Assembly: GCF_030177895.1 (NCBI RefSeq)
Contig: NZ_CP123448.1
Location: 620,001 to 684,000 of the forward strand
Length of the DNA: 64,000 nucleotides
Direction of reading: 5' to 3'
From: Kingella negevensis
Lineage (GTDB): Bacteria; Pseudomonadota; Gammaproteobacteria; Burkholderiales; Neisseriaceae
The position numbers were made by a program, and so were the translations under genes. The notes beneath the pieces are model-generated. The model saw nothing but the letters and a program-made list of their open reading frames with translations. It was not told where the DNA came from and made no database searches. Each line of letters starts with the position of its first letter. The stretch's first letter is position 1. Positions 35,785 through 43,939 of this stretch are shown here, piece after piece.

Positions 35785-35857
35785 GTAGGTCGGTTTTCCG
35801 AGCCGACATTTTTCAGGCTGCGTGAATTTGCGGTGTTGGCTTGGAAAGCCAACCTAC
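35785..35857. repeat. REPIN-like inverted pair of GTAG-headed hairpins
   Basis: The left unit GTAGGTCGGTTTTCCGAGCC and the inverted right unit ending AAAGCCAACCTAC flank a spacer with an uptake sequence. It lies between lpxH and the exported protein gene. Confidence 0.68.
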
Positions 35858-35879
35858 AACTTTAATCGCAGCCTGAAAG

Positions 35880-36635
35880 TTAGTTGATGGCGGTGCAACA
35901 GGGAATTTCGTACCATTTACTGTTTCTGCGTTCTAGTAGGGTGTTACCAAATTTTAAAATGTATTTGTGCGGATAACGCTGTGGCACTTCGGCATATTGG
36001 CTCAGTTCGCTGTCAAACTGGAATTTTTTAGTTTTGGAGTTGTATAGCCAGTATTGGTGGCTGGTGTCGCTGCTGTCTAGGCGTAGGTCAAAATAGCCGT
36101 CAAAATTGTAATCGGCATAAGTAGCTTCGTTGTCGTTGGTGACAAAGCCACTAAGGGTTTGCACCACTTTGTTGTTTTGCAGCACTTGCACTTGGGTAAC
36201 TTGGCGGCTGGGCGTGCCGTAAAATTTGAATTGGAACGCTGGGCGGTTGGCTACAGGTAGGTATGGCTCAAATGTGATGGCTTGTTGTTTGTCAGGGGTG
36301 GTCATCACGCCGTCAATGCGGTTGCTTTGCAGATTGAGCGTACCGTTGTATAAAAATTCAGGCTGCGTGCTGTTTTCGGCGTTGGCGGTGGATTGTAGGT
36401 TGAGTGTGTAGCCTTTTTGTGTGCCTGTGAAGTGGAGTTGGTGATTGTTGGCACGGTTAAACATGCTGCCGTTGATTTGCCATGTACCTGTGCGGACAAG
36501 GAAGAGGTATTGTCCGTCTTTGCTGACTAAATCGCGCTCTACGGTTACACCTTTGGTGAGTTGGATTCGGGTGAGCGCGGTGTCTTCGGCTTGAGCGAAG
36601 GTGCTGATGAGTAGTAAAGCTAGAATGCGTTTCAT
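35880..36635 (-). CDS. Exported protein of unknown function
   Basis: A signal peptide MKRILALLLISTFAQA is followed by about 235 residues rich in beta-strand-forming sequence. The C-terminal part (YADYNFDGYFDLRLDSSDTS, then YWLYNSKTKKFQFDSEL) resembles a domain found in XAC2610-type exported proteins, with an Asp-rich loop that could bind calcium. Two cysteines sit near the end (PCCTAIN). No enzyme motif is recognised. It lies just downstream of the broken rhuM-fic gene on the same strand. Confidence 0.75.
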   Translation of the reverse strand: MKRILALLLISTFAQAEDTALTRIQLTKGVTVERDLVSKDGQYLFLVRTGTWQINGSMFNRANNHQLHFTGTQKGYTLNLQSTANAENSTQPEFLYNGTLNLQSNRIDGVMTTPDKQQAITFEPYLPVANRPAFQFKFYGTPSRQVTQVQVLQNNKVVQTLSGFVTNDNEATYADYNFDGYFDLRLDSSDTSHQYWLYNSKTKKFQFDSELSQYAEVPQRYPHKYILKFGNTLLERRNSKWYEIPCCTAIN

Positions 36636-36654
36636 GGTGTTGTTCCTTGTTTTC

Positions 36655-37365
36655 AGGCTGCTTTGGGTTGTTGTTGCGCGTTGAATAATCGCCCATTGCG
36701 GTGCAGAAAGTCTACAAATAGAAGTGCGCCACTGCGTTTATTGCCGTCTGAGAATGGGTGGTTTTTCACGACAAAATACAGCAAAATGCACAGCTTTGCT
36801 TTCAATGCTGGGGTAAGCAGGTTCTCCAAATACGGTTTGTTCTAAATTGCCTAATAGCGCAGACAAACCGTCGCCACGTTCTTGGGCAAATAATACGGTT
36901 GTTTCGTTTCGTGCGATAAGCTGTTGTTTTAAATTGGTTAATATGGTATGCGCTTCGTTTAATGAACGCCAATGCTTGCGATAATTCGGTGGCATTTTGT
37001 TGCAAACGTGATTGATTGAGCGCATAGCCTTTAACGAGATAGTCTTTTAGGCGAGCGGTTACCCAACGTCTGAACGCGACACCTTGTGGCGATTTAATGC
37101 GATAGCCTACAGAAATAATGGTTTCCAAATCGTAAAAGGTAACAGGACGGTCGGCAGAAGCAATATGCATTTTTTGCATATTGCTTTTTTCGCTGATTTC
37201 GCCCTCTTCTACTGCGTTGTTAATATGGCACGAAATCACGGATTGATTACGCCCAAATAGTTGCACCATTTGCGCTTGAGATAACCACACAGTTTCCTGC
37301 TCAAAACGCACTTCTACTTGTGTTTCGCCGTTTTCCGTTTGGTAAATTTCAATCGGATTGTTCAT
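36655..37365 (-). pseudogene. rhuM: RhuM-family protein with C-terminal Fic motif, frameshifted
   Basis: The N-terminal part (MNNPIEIYQTENGETQVEVR through VTFYDLETIISVGYRIKSPQ) is a RhuM/virulence-type DNA-binding-like domain. After LSQALAFI an extra A in TTAAACG shifts the frame to EAHTILTNLKQQLIARNE. After ESKAVH an extra T in CATTTTG shifts it again to LYFVVKNHPFSDGNKRSG, a Fic AMPylation motif (HPFxDGNKR). Each lesion is one base in a short homopolymer. Removing both would restore one continuous reading frame of about 235 residues, shorter than full-length RhuM-Fic proteins, so an internal deletion is also possible. It ends at about 36655. Confidence 0.8.
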
Positions 37366-37407
37366 TCTTTCCTTTCTGTTTTTTCAGGCTGCCTGAAAAT
37401 TTCAAAA

Positions 37408-37854
37408 CTACCATTTCCAATGATACCGCTTTTTGCGTTTTTCATGCGCAAGACGATTGGCGCGAAATCCTGTTCTACCTTCTGCTTGTCCATACAAGAA
37501 GAAATGTATCAGAAACCCTATGAAACCCATGCCAAATAATGCGAAAAATAGCCCACCCAGTATATCCCCTTTTTGCCACGTTTTATAAACGAGATAAAGT
37601 GTCCAGCCTGAAAACAATAAGATAACCATGCCACTCAATAATCGCGAAATCCATTTAAACGATGTTGCCAAAAAAGTTTCCAAACGGCTGGCGTGTGGGC
37701 GTTTTTCAACAATGCCAAAATAGGCAAAAATGGCGAAGAAAGTGCAAGAGATTAGCAAACACAACCAGCCGCCTAATGTCGTAAAACCGTTGTCTAAATA
37801 AATCAAAACCGCGAGAAAAAGAATAGAAAACGTGGCTAAAATTCTATCACTCAT
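37408..37854 (-). CDS. Four-helix inner-membrane protein of unknown function
   Basis: The 148-residue protein has four hydrophobic segments (about residues 7-22, 27-45, 73-92 and 97-117) and a basic tail (RANRLAHEKRKKRYHW). No family recognised. It lies 13 bp downstream of the TPR/GT9 gene on the same strand and is probably cotranscribed. Confidence 0.65.
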   Translation of the reverse strand: MSDRILATFSILFLAVLIYLDNGFTTLGGWLCLLISCTFFAIFAYFGIVEKRPHASRLETFLATSFKWISRLLSGMVILLFSGWTLYLVYKTWQKGDILGGLFFALFGMGFIGFLIHFFLYGQAEGRTGFRANRLAHEKRKKRYHWKW

Positions 37855-37867
37855 TTGAATGCCTCTT

Positions 37868-39349
37868 TCACGCAGCCTGAAAATACCCTTGCAATTCCTT
37901 CAAAATCTGCGCCACCACATCACCCCAAGAGAGGTTTTCAGGCTGCCTGAATAAGGTCATGCTGGGATACCATGGCGTGTCACGGCGGTCTAGCAGCCAG
38001 CGATAATCGGGATTGTGGCTAATCAGCGTCCAAGTGGGTTTGCCGATGGCGGCGGCTAGGTGGGCGACTGATGTGTCCACGCTAATCACTAAATCCATTT
38101 GCTCAGCAAGGGCGGCGGTGTCGGAGAAATCTTGGATTTCGTGCGCCCATGTGTGCAAGTTGGGATATTGCTGAATTTGGGCAAGGTCTTCGGGGCTGAT
38201 GTCTTTTTGCAGGCAGTGAAACTCGGCGGGAAATTGCAACAAAGGGGCAATGGTGTTCAGTGTAATACTGCGACTGAGGTTGCGGTGGTGTTTGGGCGAA
38301 CCTGCCCACACAATGCCGATGCGCGGTTGCGTTTTTTCAGGCTGCATTTTGGTTGTCCATTTTTGTTGATACGCTGGACTGGTCTGCAAATAGCCATGTC
38401 CTGTTACAGGCTGACTGCTGATTTTGTGGCGCAACAGGTGGGGCATACTCATCATAGTGGCGTAATAACTGAAGCCTTGCGGTTGCTCGCCGTTGAGTGA
38501 AATGGTGGGAATGCCAAATTTTTTCAGGCTGCCTGAAATTAGGTCTTCCAGTTGTGGTTGGTTTAACACGGTTACGTTGTAGCCGAGTTGTTTGGCAGCG
38601 ATGGCGTAGCGGACGAATTGGATATTGTCACCAAAGCCTTGTTCCGCGCAGACGAGCAAGGGGGCGTTGCCAATATCTTCACCTTGCCAAATGGGGGTGT
38701 CCCAGTTGGGGCGTTGGGCGGCGGCGTGTTTGGCTTGCCAACGGTGTTCAAATAATGCCCAGCCTTCTTCGTATTCGCCTAGACGTAACTTGTTGATGCC
38801 GAGATTGAGCGAGGCTTTGGCGATTTGAATGGGGTCTTTGTTGAGCTGCAAATTGCGTTGTAAATCTTGCTGGGCGAGTTCGTGTAAACCCATGTCGCCG
38901 AGCAAAATGGCGCGGTTGGCGAGTGCGCCTAAATCGTTGGGATATTGGCGCAGAAAACGGTCGTAGTCTTGCAGGATTGCCCATTGTTGTTCAGGCTGCA
39001 AGGCGAGTTGTTGGCGTGTGCACAGTATGGCGGTTTGATAACTGGGGCGTTTGTCTAATGCGTAGGCGTGCTGAAAATGGGCAAGTGCTTGCTCGTATCG
39101 CCCAACCTGTGAATCGGCGCAACCTATGGCGAAATAGGCATAGGCGTGATTGGGATTGTGGGCGAGCATTTCTCGCGCGGTGTCGTGAACGGCTTGGGGG
39201 TTGAGTGTGTAGTAATACGAGTCTATCAGCAGTTCTTGCGTGATGACATCGTTTGGGTGGTCTTTCAGGTTTTGTTTGCCTAATTCAATGGCTTGGGCAA
39301 ACTGCTGATTGGCAAAGGCTTGTTTGGCTTGGTCGATGAGTGTTGTCAT
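37868..39349 (-). CDS. TPR protein with glycosyltransferase-9-like C-terminal domain
   Basis: An N-terminal tetratricopeptide array (about residues 1-230, with NHAYAYFAIGCADSQVGRYE as a clear unit) is joined to a GT-B domain (about 240-490) with RIGIVWAGSPKHHRNLSRSI and the GT9-like DLVISVDTSVAHLAAAIGKP. Proteins with this layout occur near pilin and flagellin glycosylation genes, but the target here is unknown. I start at ATG 39349 (MTTLIDQAKQ); an earlier in-frame start would read through uptake sequences. The C-terminus FQAA-stop is uptake DNA. Confidence 0.8.
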   Translation of the reverse strand: MTTLIDQAKQAFANQQFAQAIELGKQNLKDHPNDVITQELLIDSYYYTLNPQAVHDTAREMLAHNPNHAYAYFAIGCADSQVGRYEQALAHFQHAYALDKRPSYQTAILCTRQQLALQPEQQWAILQDYDRFLRQYPNDLGALANRAILLGDMGLHELAQQDLQRNLQLNKDPIQIAKASLNLGINKLRLGEYEEGWALFEHRWQAKHAAAQRPNWDTPIWQGEDIGNAPLLVCAEQGFGDNIQFVRYAIAAKQLGYNVTVLNQPQLEDLISGSLKKFGIPTISLNGEQPQGFSYYATMMSMPHLLRHKISSQPVTGHGYLQTSPAYQQKWTTKMQPEKTQPRIGIVWAGSPKHHRNLSRSITLNTIAPLLQFPAEFHCLQKDISPEDLAQIQQYPNLHTWAHEIQDFSDTAALAEQMDLVISVDTSVAHLAAAIGKPTWTLISHNPDYRWLLDRRDTPWYPSMTLFRQPENLSWGDVVAQILKELQGYFQAA

Positions 39350-39402
39350 AATTTTCAGGCTGCTTTTTTCAGGCTGCTTTTTATATCGCAGCCTGAAAAT
39401 GT

Positions 39403-40587
39403 TTAGTGTTTTAAAGTTTGTTGTAAAGTGCTGGGGGCGCTGGCAAACCATGCCAACACGGTTTCAATAAACATCAAGGCAGTCAGCAAGCTGAGCGAAA
39501 CTTGCCATGAATGAAACCAATCGTGCAGCAATCCCATGCCGAGCGGACCCATTATGGCGATGAGGTAGCCGACGGTTTGCGCCATACCTGAAAGTGCGGC
39601 AGCTTCGTGTGCGCTTTCGGTTCTCAAGGCAAACAGCATCATCACAATGGAAAACACGGCAGAGCTACCTGCGCCAACGAGTGAAATCCATACACCAGCT
39701 TGGGAAACGGGCAATAGCCACAATCCTGTCATGCCCGCCAACATCAGTCCAGCCATGCTGGTTGTCCAAATTTGCTTGTGGCTGCTGCCTGAAAATTTGA
39801 GCGATACGAGTAGCACGCCAAATAATGATGCAGCCTGAAAAAGTGAGGTGTAACTGCCTGCTTGCATAGGGGTCATCCCTTTTTCAATCAGCACGGACGG
39901 TAAAAAGTTAATCACAGAATAAAACAGCGATGACTGTACGCCCATCAGCACGCTAATCACCCATGCGGCTGGCACGCGCCAAACATTCAGGCTACCTGAA
40001 GCGTGTTGGACGGGATTGAGTGGGGCGGGGGTGGCTTGTTTTGCCCAAATCAGCCAAATCACAAAAGCGGCAATGGCGGGCAACACCCACACGCCAAGCG
40101 ACCAACGCCAGTTAAACCAGTTGGCTAAAGGCACGGCAATCACGCTGGCAAGCGCAGAGGAAATGGCAACGGTAATCGACATCGTGTAAATCACTAAGCC
40201 AACGCGCGTGGGCAAATTGTGCTTCGCCAAGGCAGGCAACAGCACGTTGCTCATGGAAATGGCGGCGGAAATCACAGCCGTCCCCAAAAACAAAAAACCG
40301 ACAGACGGTATGGCGACACGCACAATCAAGCCGATAATGAGCAGCAAAATAGCGGAAATCAGCACACGTTCCATGCCAAATTTGCGCGCGAAGCCTGCGG
40401 CAAATGGGGAGAAAATGGCAAACAGCAGCAAAGGCAGCGCAGCGACTAAGCCTGTGGTGGCGCCCGAAATCTGCAAGTCTTGCTGGATATGGCTCACAAC
40501 AGGACCCAACGCAACTAAGGGGGTGCGCTGTACTGAAGCCATCATCACAACGGCGAGAATGAGTAAAAAGGTGCTGGAATGTTTCAT
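39403..40587 (-). CDS. MFS transporter, CynX/NimT family
   Basis: Twelve membrane segments are predicted over 394 residues. The sequence SVQRTPLVALGPVVSHIQQD near the N-terminus and the LPTRVGLVIYTMSITVAISS region fit the CynX/NimT (cyanate/nitroimidazole) group of the major facilitator superfamily. The substrate cannot be inferred. The start at ATG 40587 (MKHSSTFLLILAV) is preferred over an upstream in-frame start that crosses a terminator hairpin. Confidence 0.82.
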   Translation of the reverse strand: MKHSSTFLLILAVVMMASVQRTPLVALGPVVSHIQQDLQISGATTGLVAALPLLLFAIFSPFAAGFARKFGMERVLISAILLLIIGLIVRVAIPSVGFLFLGTAVISAAISMSNVLLPALAKHNLPTRVGLVIYTMSITVAISSALASVIAVPLANWFNWRWSLGVWVLPAIAAFVIWLIWAKQATPAPLNPVQHASGSLNVWRVPAAWVISVLMGVQSSLFYSVINFLPSVLIEKGMTPMQAGSYTSLFQAASLFGVLLVSLKFSGSSHKQIWTTSMAGLMLAGMTGLWLLPVSQAGVWISLVGAGSSAVFSIVMMLFALRTESAHEAAALSGMAQTVGYLIAIMGPLGMGLLHDWFHSWQVSLSLLTALMFIETVLAWFASAPSTLQQTLKH

Positions 40588-40615
40588 TGTGATTCTTTCA
40601 GGCTGCAAATGAAAA

Positions 40616-40641
40616 GCCGCATCTGGAAAACCAAATGCGGC
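40616..40641 (-). terminator. Terminator of the cytochrome c5 gene
   Basis: GCCGCAT and ATGCGGC form a stem extended by a further partly paired segment around an AAAA loop, followed on the minus strand by TTTTC. It is not made of uptake sequences. Confidence 0.65.
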
Positions 40642-40662
40642 ATCGTTAGGCAATATTTTAAA

Positions 40663-41496
40663 TTAACCGCCTGATTGTTTTACCATATATTGAACGGTGG
40701 CTTTGATGTCGTCATCAGACAAAGCTGCATTGCCACCTTTCGCTGGCATGGCGTTGAAGCCTTCAATAGCGTGTTTTACCAAAGTCGCTTCGCCTTGTTT
40801 AATGCGTGGCGCCCATTCATCGTTATGCGTTACGCGTGGGATATTGGGAATAGCTGTATCTGCACCGTGGCAGAATCTGCAGGTTTGTTCAAATACTTCT
40901 TTACCACGTGCGTTGTTATCAGCAGTGGCTGCTGGTTTGTCTTCTGCTTTTGCAGCGGCTGGCGCGCTAGAAGTTTTTGCACTTACTGCAGCCGCAGCAC
41001 CACCTACAGGCGGCTCAGTGAAGTTGGCGCCTGATTGGTTCGCCATATAAGCCACCGCACGCGCTACTTCATCATCTGTTAAACGGGTATCGCCACCTTT
41101 TGCTGGCATATTGCCGCCATCAGGTCCTTTAAAACCGTTTACCGCATGTTGAACCAATGTTTCAAAACCTTGAGCAATACGGGCAGTCCATTGGTCGTTA
41201 TGTGTTACCTTAGGAGCGAAAGCCGTTGCACTGTCTGCCGCATGGCATTGAATACATACTTTATCAAATACTTGTTTGCCTGTTCGCTGGCCTGGCTCAG
41301 TTCCATCACCCACCACAACCTGCCCCGTTGGCATGATGCGCGTTTGCGTTGCGCTTTCAGTTGTTTCAGCCACTTCACTGTAGTAACCGCTACCCGCCAG
41401 TTTGGTCAGCAAAAATAATACGGAAATCAAAATAATGATACCGCCTAACAAGTTAAATAATGCTGAGCCGTGCATTTGATTTTTAGAGAATTTCAT
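40663..41496 (-). CDS. Membrane-anchored di-haem cytochrome c5
   Basis: One N-terminal membrane segment (about 12-34) anchors two class I cytochrome c domains in the periplasm. The haem sites are C81-I-Q-C84-H85 and C206-R-F-C209-H210. Methionine ligands are likely in the GGNMPAKGG and NAMPAKGG segments. An Ala/Lys-rich linker (about 165-195) joins the domains. In Neisseria the di-haem c5 carries electrons from the bc1 complex to the cbb3 oxidase and nitrite reductase, and the same role is likely here. Confidence 0.92.
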   Translation of the reverse strand: MKFSKNQMHGSALFNLLGGIIILISVLFLLTKLAGSGYYSEVAETTESATQTRIMPTGQVVVGDGTEPGQRTGKQVFDKVCIQCHAADSATAFAPKVTHNDQWTARIAQGFETLVQHAVNGFKGPDGGNMPAKGGDTRLTDDEVARAVAYMANQSGANFTEPPVGGAAAAVSAKTSSAPAAAKAEDKPAATADNNARGKEVFEQTCRFCHGADTAIPNIPRVTHNDEWAPRIKQGEATLVKHAIEGFNAMPAKGGNAALSDDDIKATVQYMVKQSGG

Positions 41497-41714
41497 TTTG
41501 AATTATGCTCGCTATTTTGGAGATTGTGATAAGGTTCGATTTTTTATGTTAAGTTAGATTAACATTGATTTAATTTTTGTGATTATACTGAATTTTAGAA
41601 TAGGTTTCCAAGAGCAATTATCACTTTCCCAGAAAAATTTATATTGCTGTTTAATTATATTGCAAAATTTTTGCCAAAAGTCTTATTTTGAGATATTCTC
41701 TCGCCCTTCTATCC

Positions 41715-41790
41715 GTACCCGTAGCTCAGTTGGAAGAGCGTCAGTTTCCGAAGCTGAAGGTCGCTGGTTCGAACCCAGTCGGGTGCGCCA
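41715..41790 (+). tRNA. tRNA-Arg (anticodon CCG)
   Basis: A 76-nt cloverleaf: the acceptor stem GTACCCG pairs with CGGGTGC, the D arm GCTC..GAGC, and the anticodon stem TCAGT/GCTGA with loop TTCCGAA giving anticodon CCG. The T arm CTGGTTCGAACCCAG is standard. The 3' CCA is encoded. It is immediately followed by decayed phage-type sequence, which suggests that its 3' end once served as an integration site. Confidence 0.95.
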
Positions 41791-41909
41791 ATACATTTAA
41801 TAAAATCAAGTAAATAAATTAAATTTGGTGCAGATTAGGTGTAAATCTTTTATCTTGCCCATAAAAAACAGCCTGAAAATATTTTTGTGGCACTTTCAGG
41901 CTGCCTTTT

Positions 41910-42340
41910 TCATTGCGCATTCAACGCCGCTTCAAACTTCCGCGCATACCCAGCAATCATTGCCCATTCTTTTTCACATCGCCGTTGATAATCGCATGGG
42001 CGTTCACAAAATCTTTCAGGCTGCCTGAAAAATAATGCGCCAACTTACGCCCCGTAAACCAACCGCCCACGATGCCCAAACGCATAATTTTAGCCGCGAT
42101 TTCAGGCTGCAAAGCCAATTCAGGATTTTTTACCAAGTCCACGCCCAACTCACTACCAGCACGCAAATAATTGTCGTACCAAGTCAGTTGCACATAGCCA
42201 CGCCCATAAAACAAATTCGGGCATTCTTCAGCCGTATAAACCGCCTTGCGACTATCGTTTTTAAAGCAATATTTCACGCCCTTGCTATTCACGCGCCAAC
42301 GCGTAAGGGCGTTATTTTTTGTTTTTTTGACTATTCCTGT
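41910..42340 (-). pseudogene. GH19 chitinase-like endolysin, remnant
   Basis: The translation YCFKNDSRKAVYTAEECPNL, YGRGYVQLTWYDNYLRAGSE and VGGWFTGRKLAHYF is typical of family-19 glycoside hydrolases used as phage endolysins. The frame shifts near 41975 after NGDVKKN. The true C-terminus EWAMIAGYARKFEAALNAQ reads in the next frame and stops at 41910. The N-terminal catalytic part is missing. An uptake sequence (FSGSLKDF) lies inside the gene. It is a decayed prophage or tailocin piece next to tRNA-Arg. Confidence 0.8.
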
Positions 42341-42359
42341 TTTTCAGGCAGCCTAAAAC

Positions 42360-42840
42360 CTAGCTGTGCGAATACATATTTTGCGAAACGGAAATGCGGC
42401 GAACCACACCGTCAAACGCCAAATTCAGCGTAACCTGCATTTCATCTTCAGGATTATGCTCAGAGCGCAAAACCGAATAGCTGTAAGCACGACCGCTTAA
42501 CTGCGAAGAGGCTACCAACCACTTGCTTGCATAGGCTGACATTCATCTTCAGCAAAACGCGCCATTTTGCGAATAACCTCACTCATCGGTTTGTGCAGCA
42601 GAGAACGCGCATATTTGCCAAAACGCTCCTGTACCCATTGTGACATTTCTACCGTGCTTTCCAGTTTGGACACGCCATTGCGTTTTGCACCGCTCAAACT
42701 GTCGCCCCACACAAAACCGCTACCGTCATGGTATTCCACAAACAAAACAGGGTTTGTGAGCTGTAAACGGGATAATCGCCTTTGTGTTCTTCTAAATAGG
42801 GTTTGGATAAGACGCGTCCGCGTTTGAGGTCGGCAACGTC
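42360..42840 (-). pseudogene. Unrecognised gene remnant(s) between the endolysin and hsdS pieces
   Basis: Two overlapping frames are open on the minus strand: one reads VEYHDGSGFVWGDSLSGAKR and ends ECQPMQASGW, the other starts MSAYASKWLVASSQLSGRAY and ends SVSQNMYSHS. They may be one gene with a frameshift near 42540 or two short genes. I recognise no family. The upstream end is joined directly to an hsdS fragment, so the first gene has lost its start. Confidence 0.4.
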
Positions 42841-42906
42841 TTCCAGCGCGTGCCATTCTACTTTTTCGCCTTGCAGCATTTTGTGGATGATTGTGTTGGT
42901 TTGCAT
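42740..42906 (-). pseudogene. hsdS: Type I restriction specificity subunit (HsdS), N-terminal fragment
   Basis: The start MQTNTIIHKMLQGEKVEWHA and LEDVADLKRGRVLSKPYLEE, ending YPVYSSQT, is the standard opening of an HsdS first target-recognition domain. Homology stops abruptly after YSSQT and an unrelated reading frame follows. No hsdM or hsdR is present. It is not contiguous with, and need not derive from, the C-terminal fragment at 17817. Confidence 0.78.
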
Positions 42907-43061
42907 GAGTTTGTCCTTATCTTTTCAGGCTGCAAATATTTTAACGCAGTTTCAGGCAGCCTGAAAATTTGTTAAGCCGTGTAAATAAATTGATTGCTCT
43001 AACTTATACATTCGGCTAATATGCCGCTGAATTAGTTTTCAGGCTGCGAAAGGAAATCATC

Positions 43062-43787
43062 ATGACTGAACAATCATTAAAAAATAAAACGATATTGATT
43101 ACAGGCGCATCTCAAGGCTTGGGCGCGGAAACGGCAAAAGCCTGCGCAGCGGCTGGTGCAACGGTGATTTTAATGGCGCGTAGTCAAAAAAAATTAGAAA
43201 AAGTGTATGACGATATTGTGGCGGCGGGCAGTCCTGAGCCGTTTGCGATGTGTTTCGACATGATTCACGCGGAAGAAAAAGAATTTGATTATTTGGCGCA
43301 AACGATTGCGGAAGCTACGCAAGGCAAGTTGGACGGCGTGATTCACTGCGCCAGCTATTTCTACGCGCTCTCGCCATTGGATTTTCAAACGGTGAATGAA
43401 TGGGTGAATCAATACCGTATCAACACAGTTGCGCCGATGGCTTTAACACGTGCGGTGTTGCCTATGCTGAAAGAATCTGAAGATGCTTCGGTGATTTTTG
43501 TCGGCGAATCACACGGTGAAACTCCGCAAGCGTATTGGGGTGGCTTTGGGGCTTCTAAAGCGGCGTTGAATTATCTGTGCAAAGTGGTGGCTGATGAATG
43601 GGAACGTTTCCCGAATTTGCGCGCTAATGTGTTGGTACCTGGGTCTATTAATTCGCCGCAGCGCATTAAAACGCACCCTGGCGAATCGGCAAGCGAGCGC
43701 AAAAATATGACGGACATCACGCCTGATTTTGTGTGGTGGGCAAGCGAAGCCAGTCGCGGTCGCTCTGGGGAAATCGTGTATCTATGA
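43062..43787 (+). CDS. Short-chain dehydrogenase/reductase, YciK-like
   Basis: The 241-residue Rossmann protein has the nucleotide loop TGASQGLGAE, an NAG-like element replaced by HCASYF, and a C-terminal PGSINSPQR. It resembles E. coli YciK. The catalytic YxxxK motif reads FGASK, so the usual catalytic tyrosine is phenylalanine, which may mean altered or lost oxidoreductase activity. An AGGAAA site precedes the ATG. It is followed by an uptake-sequence terminator. Confidence 0.82.
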   Translation: MTEQSLKNKTILITGASQGLGAETAKACAAAGATVILMARSQKKLEKVYDDIVAAGSPEPFAMCFDMIHAEEKEFDYLAQTIAEATQGKLDGVIHCASYFYALSPLDFQTVNEWVNQYRINTVAPMALTRAVLPMLKESEDASVIFVGESHGETPQAYWGGFGASKAALNYLCKVVADEWERFPNLRANVLVPGSINSPQRIKTHPGESASERKNMTDITPDFVWWASEASRGRSGEIVYL

Positions 43788-43794
43788 TTTATCA

Positions 43795-43825
43795 ATGCAG
43801 CCTGAAAAATGTTTTCAGGCTGCAT
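43795..43825 (+). terminator. Uptake-sequence terminator
   Basis: ATGCAGCCTGAAAA and TTTTCAGGCTGCAT pair around a short loop, 8 bp past the SDR gene. Confidence 0.7.
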
Positions 43826-43857
43826 TTCGTTTTTCTGCAAATTAACTTGTTTTAATA

Positions 43858-43877
43858 TATTTTAACGCGTTAAAATA
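43858..43877. promoter_or_regulatory. Perfect 20-bp palindrome upstream of the 5'-nucleotidase (operator-like)
   Basis: TATTTTAACGCGTTAAAATA is an exact palindrome 62 bp ahead of the 5'-nucleotidase start. It overlaps a possible -10 (TAAAAT, 43871-43876), with TTGTTT at 43847-43852 as a weak -35 at 18-bp spacing. Position and symmetry suggest a dimeric repressor site. The regulator is unknown. Confidence 0.5.
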
Positions 43878-43939
43878 TTTCACGTTGTTACATCGTTTCG
43901 TAACTGCATTTTTTTTAATCATCAACAAAGGAATTAACC

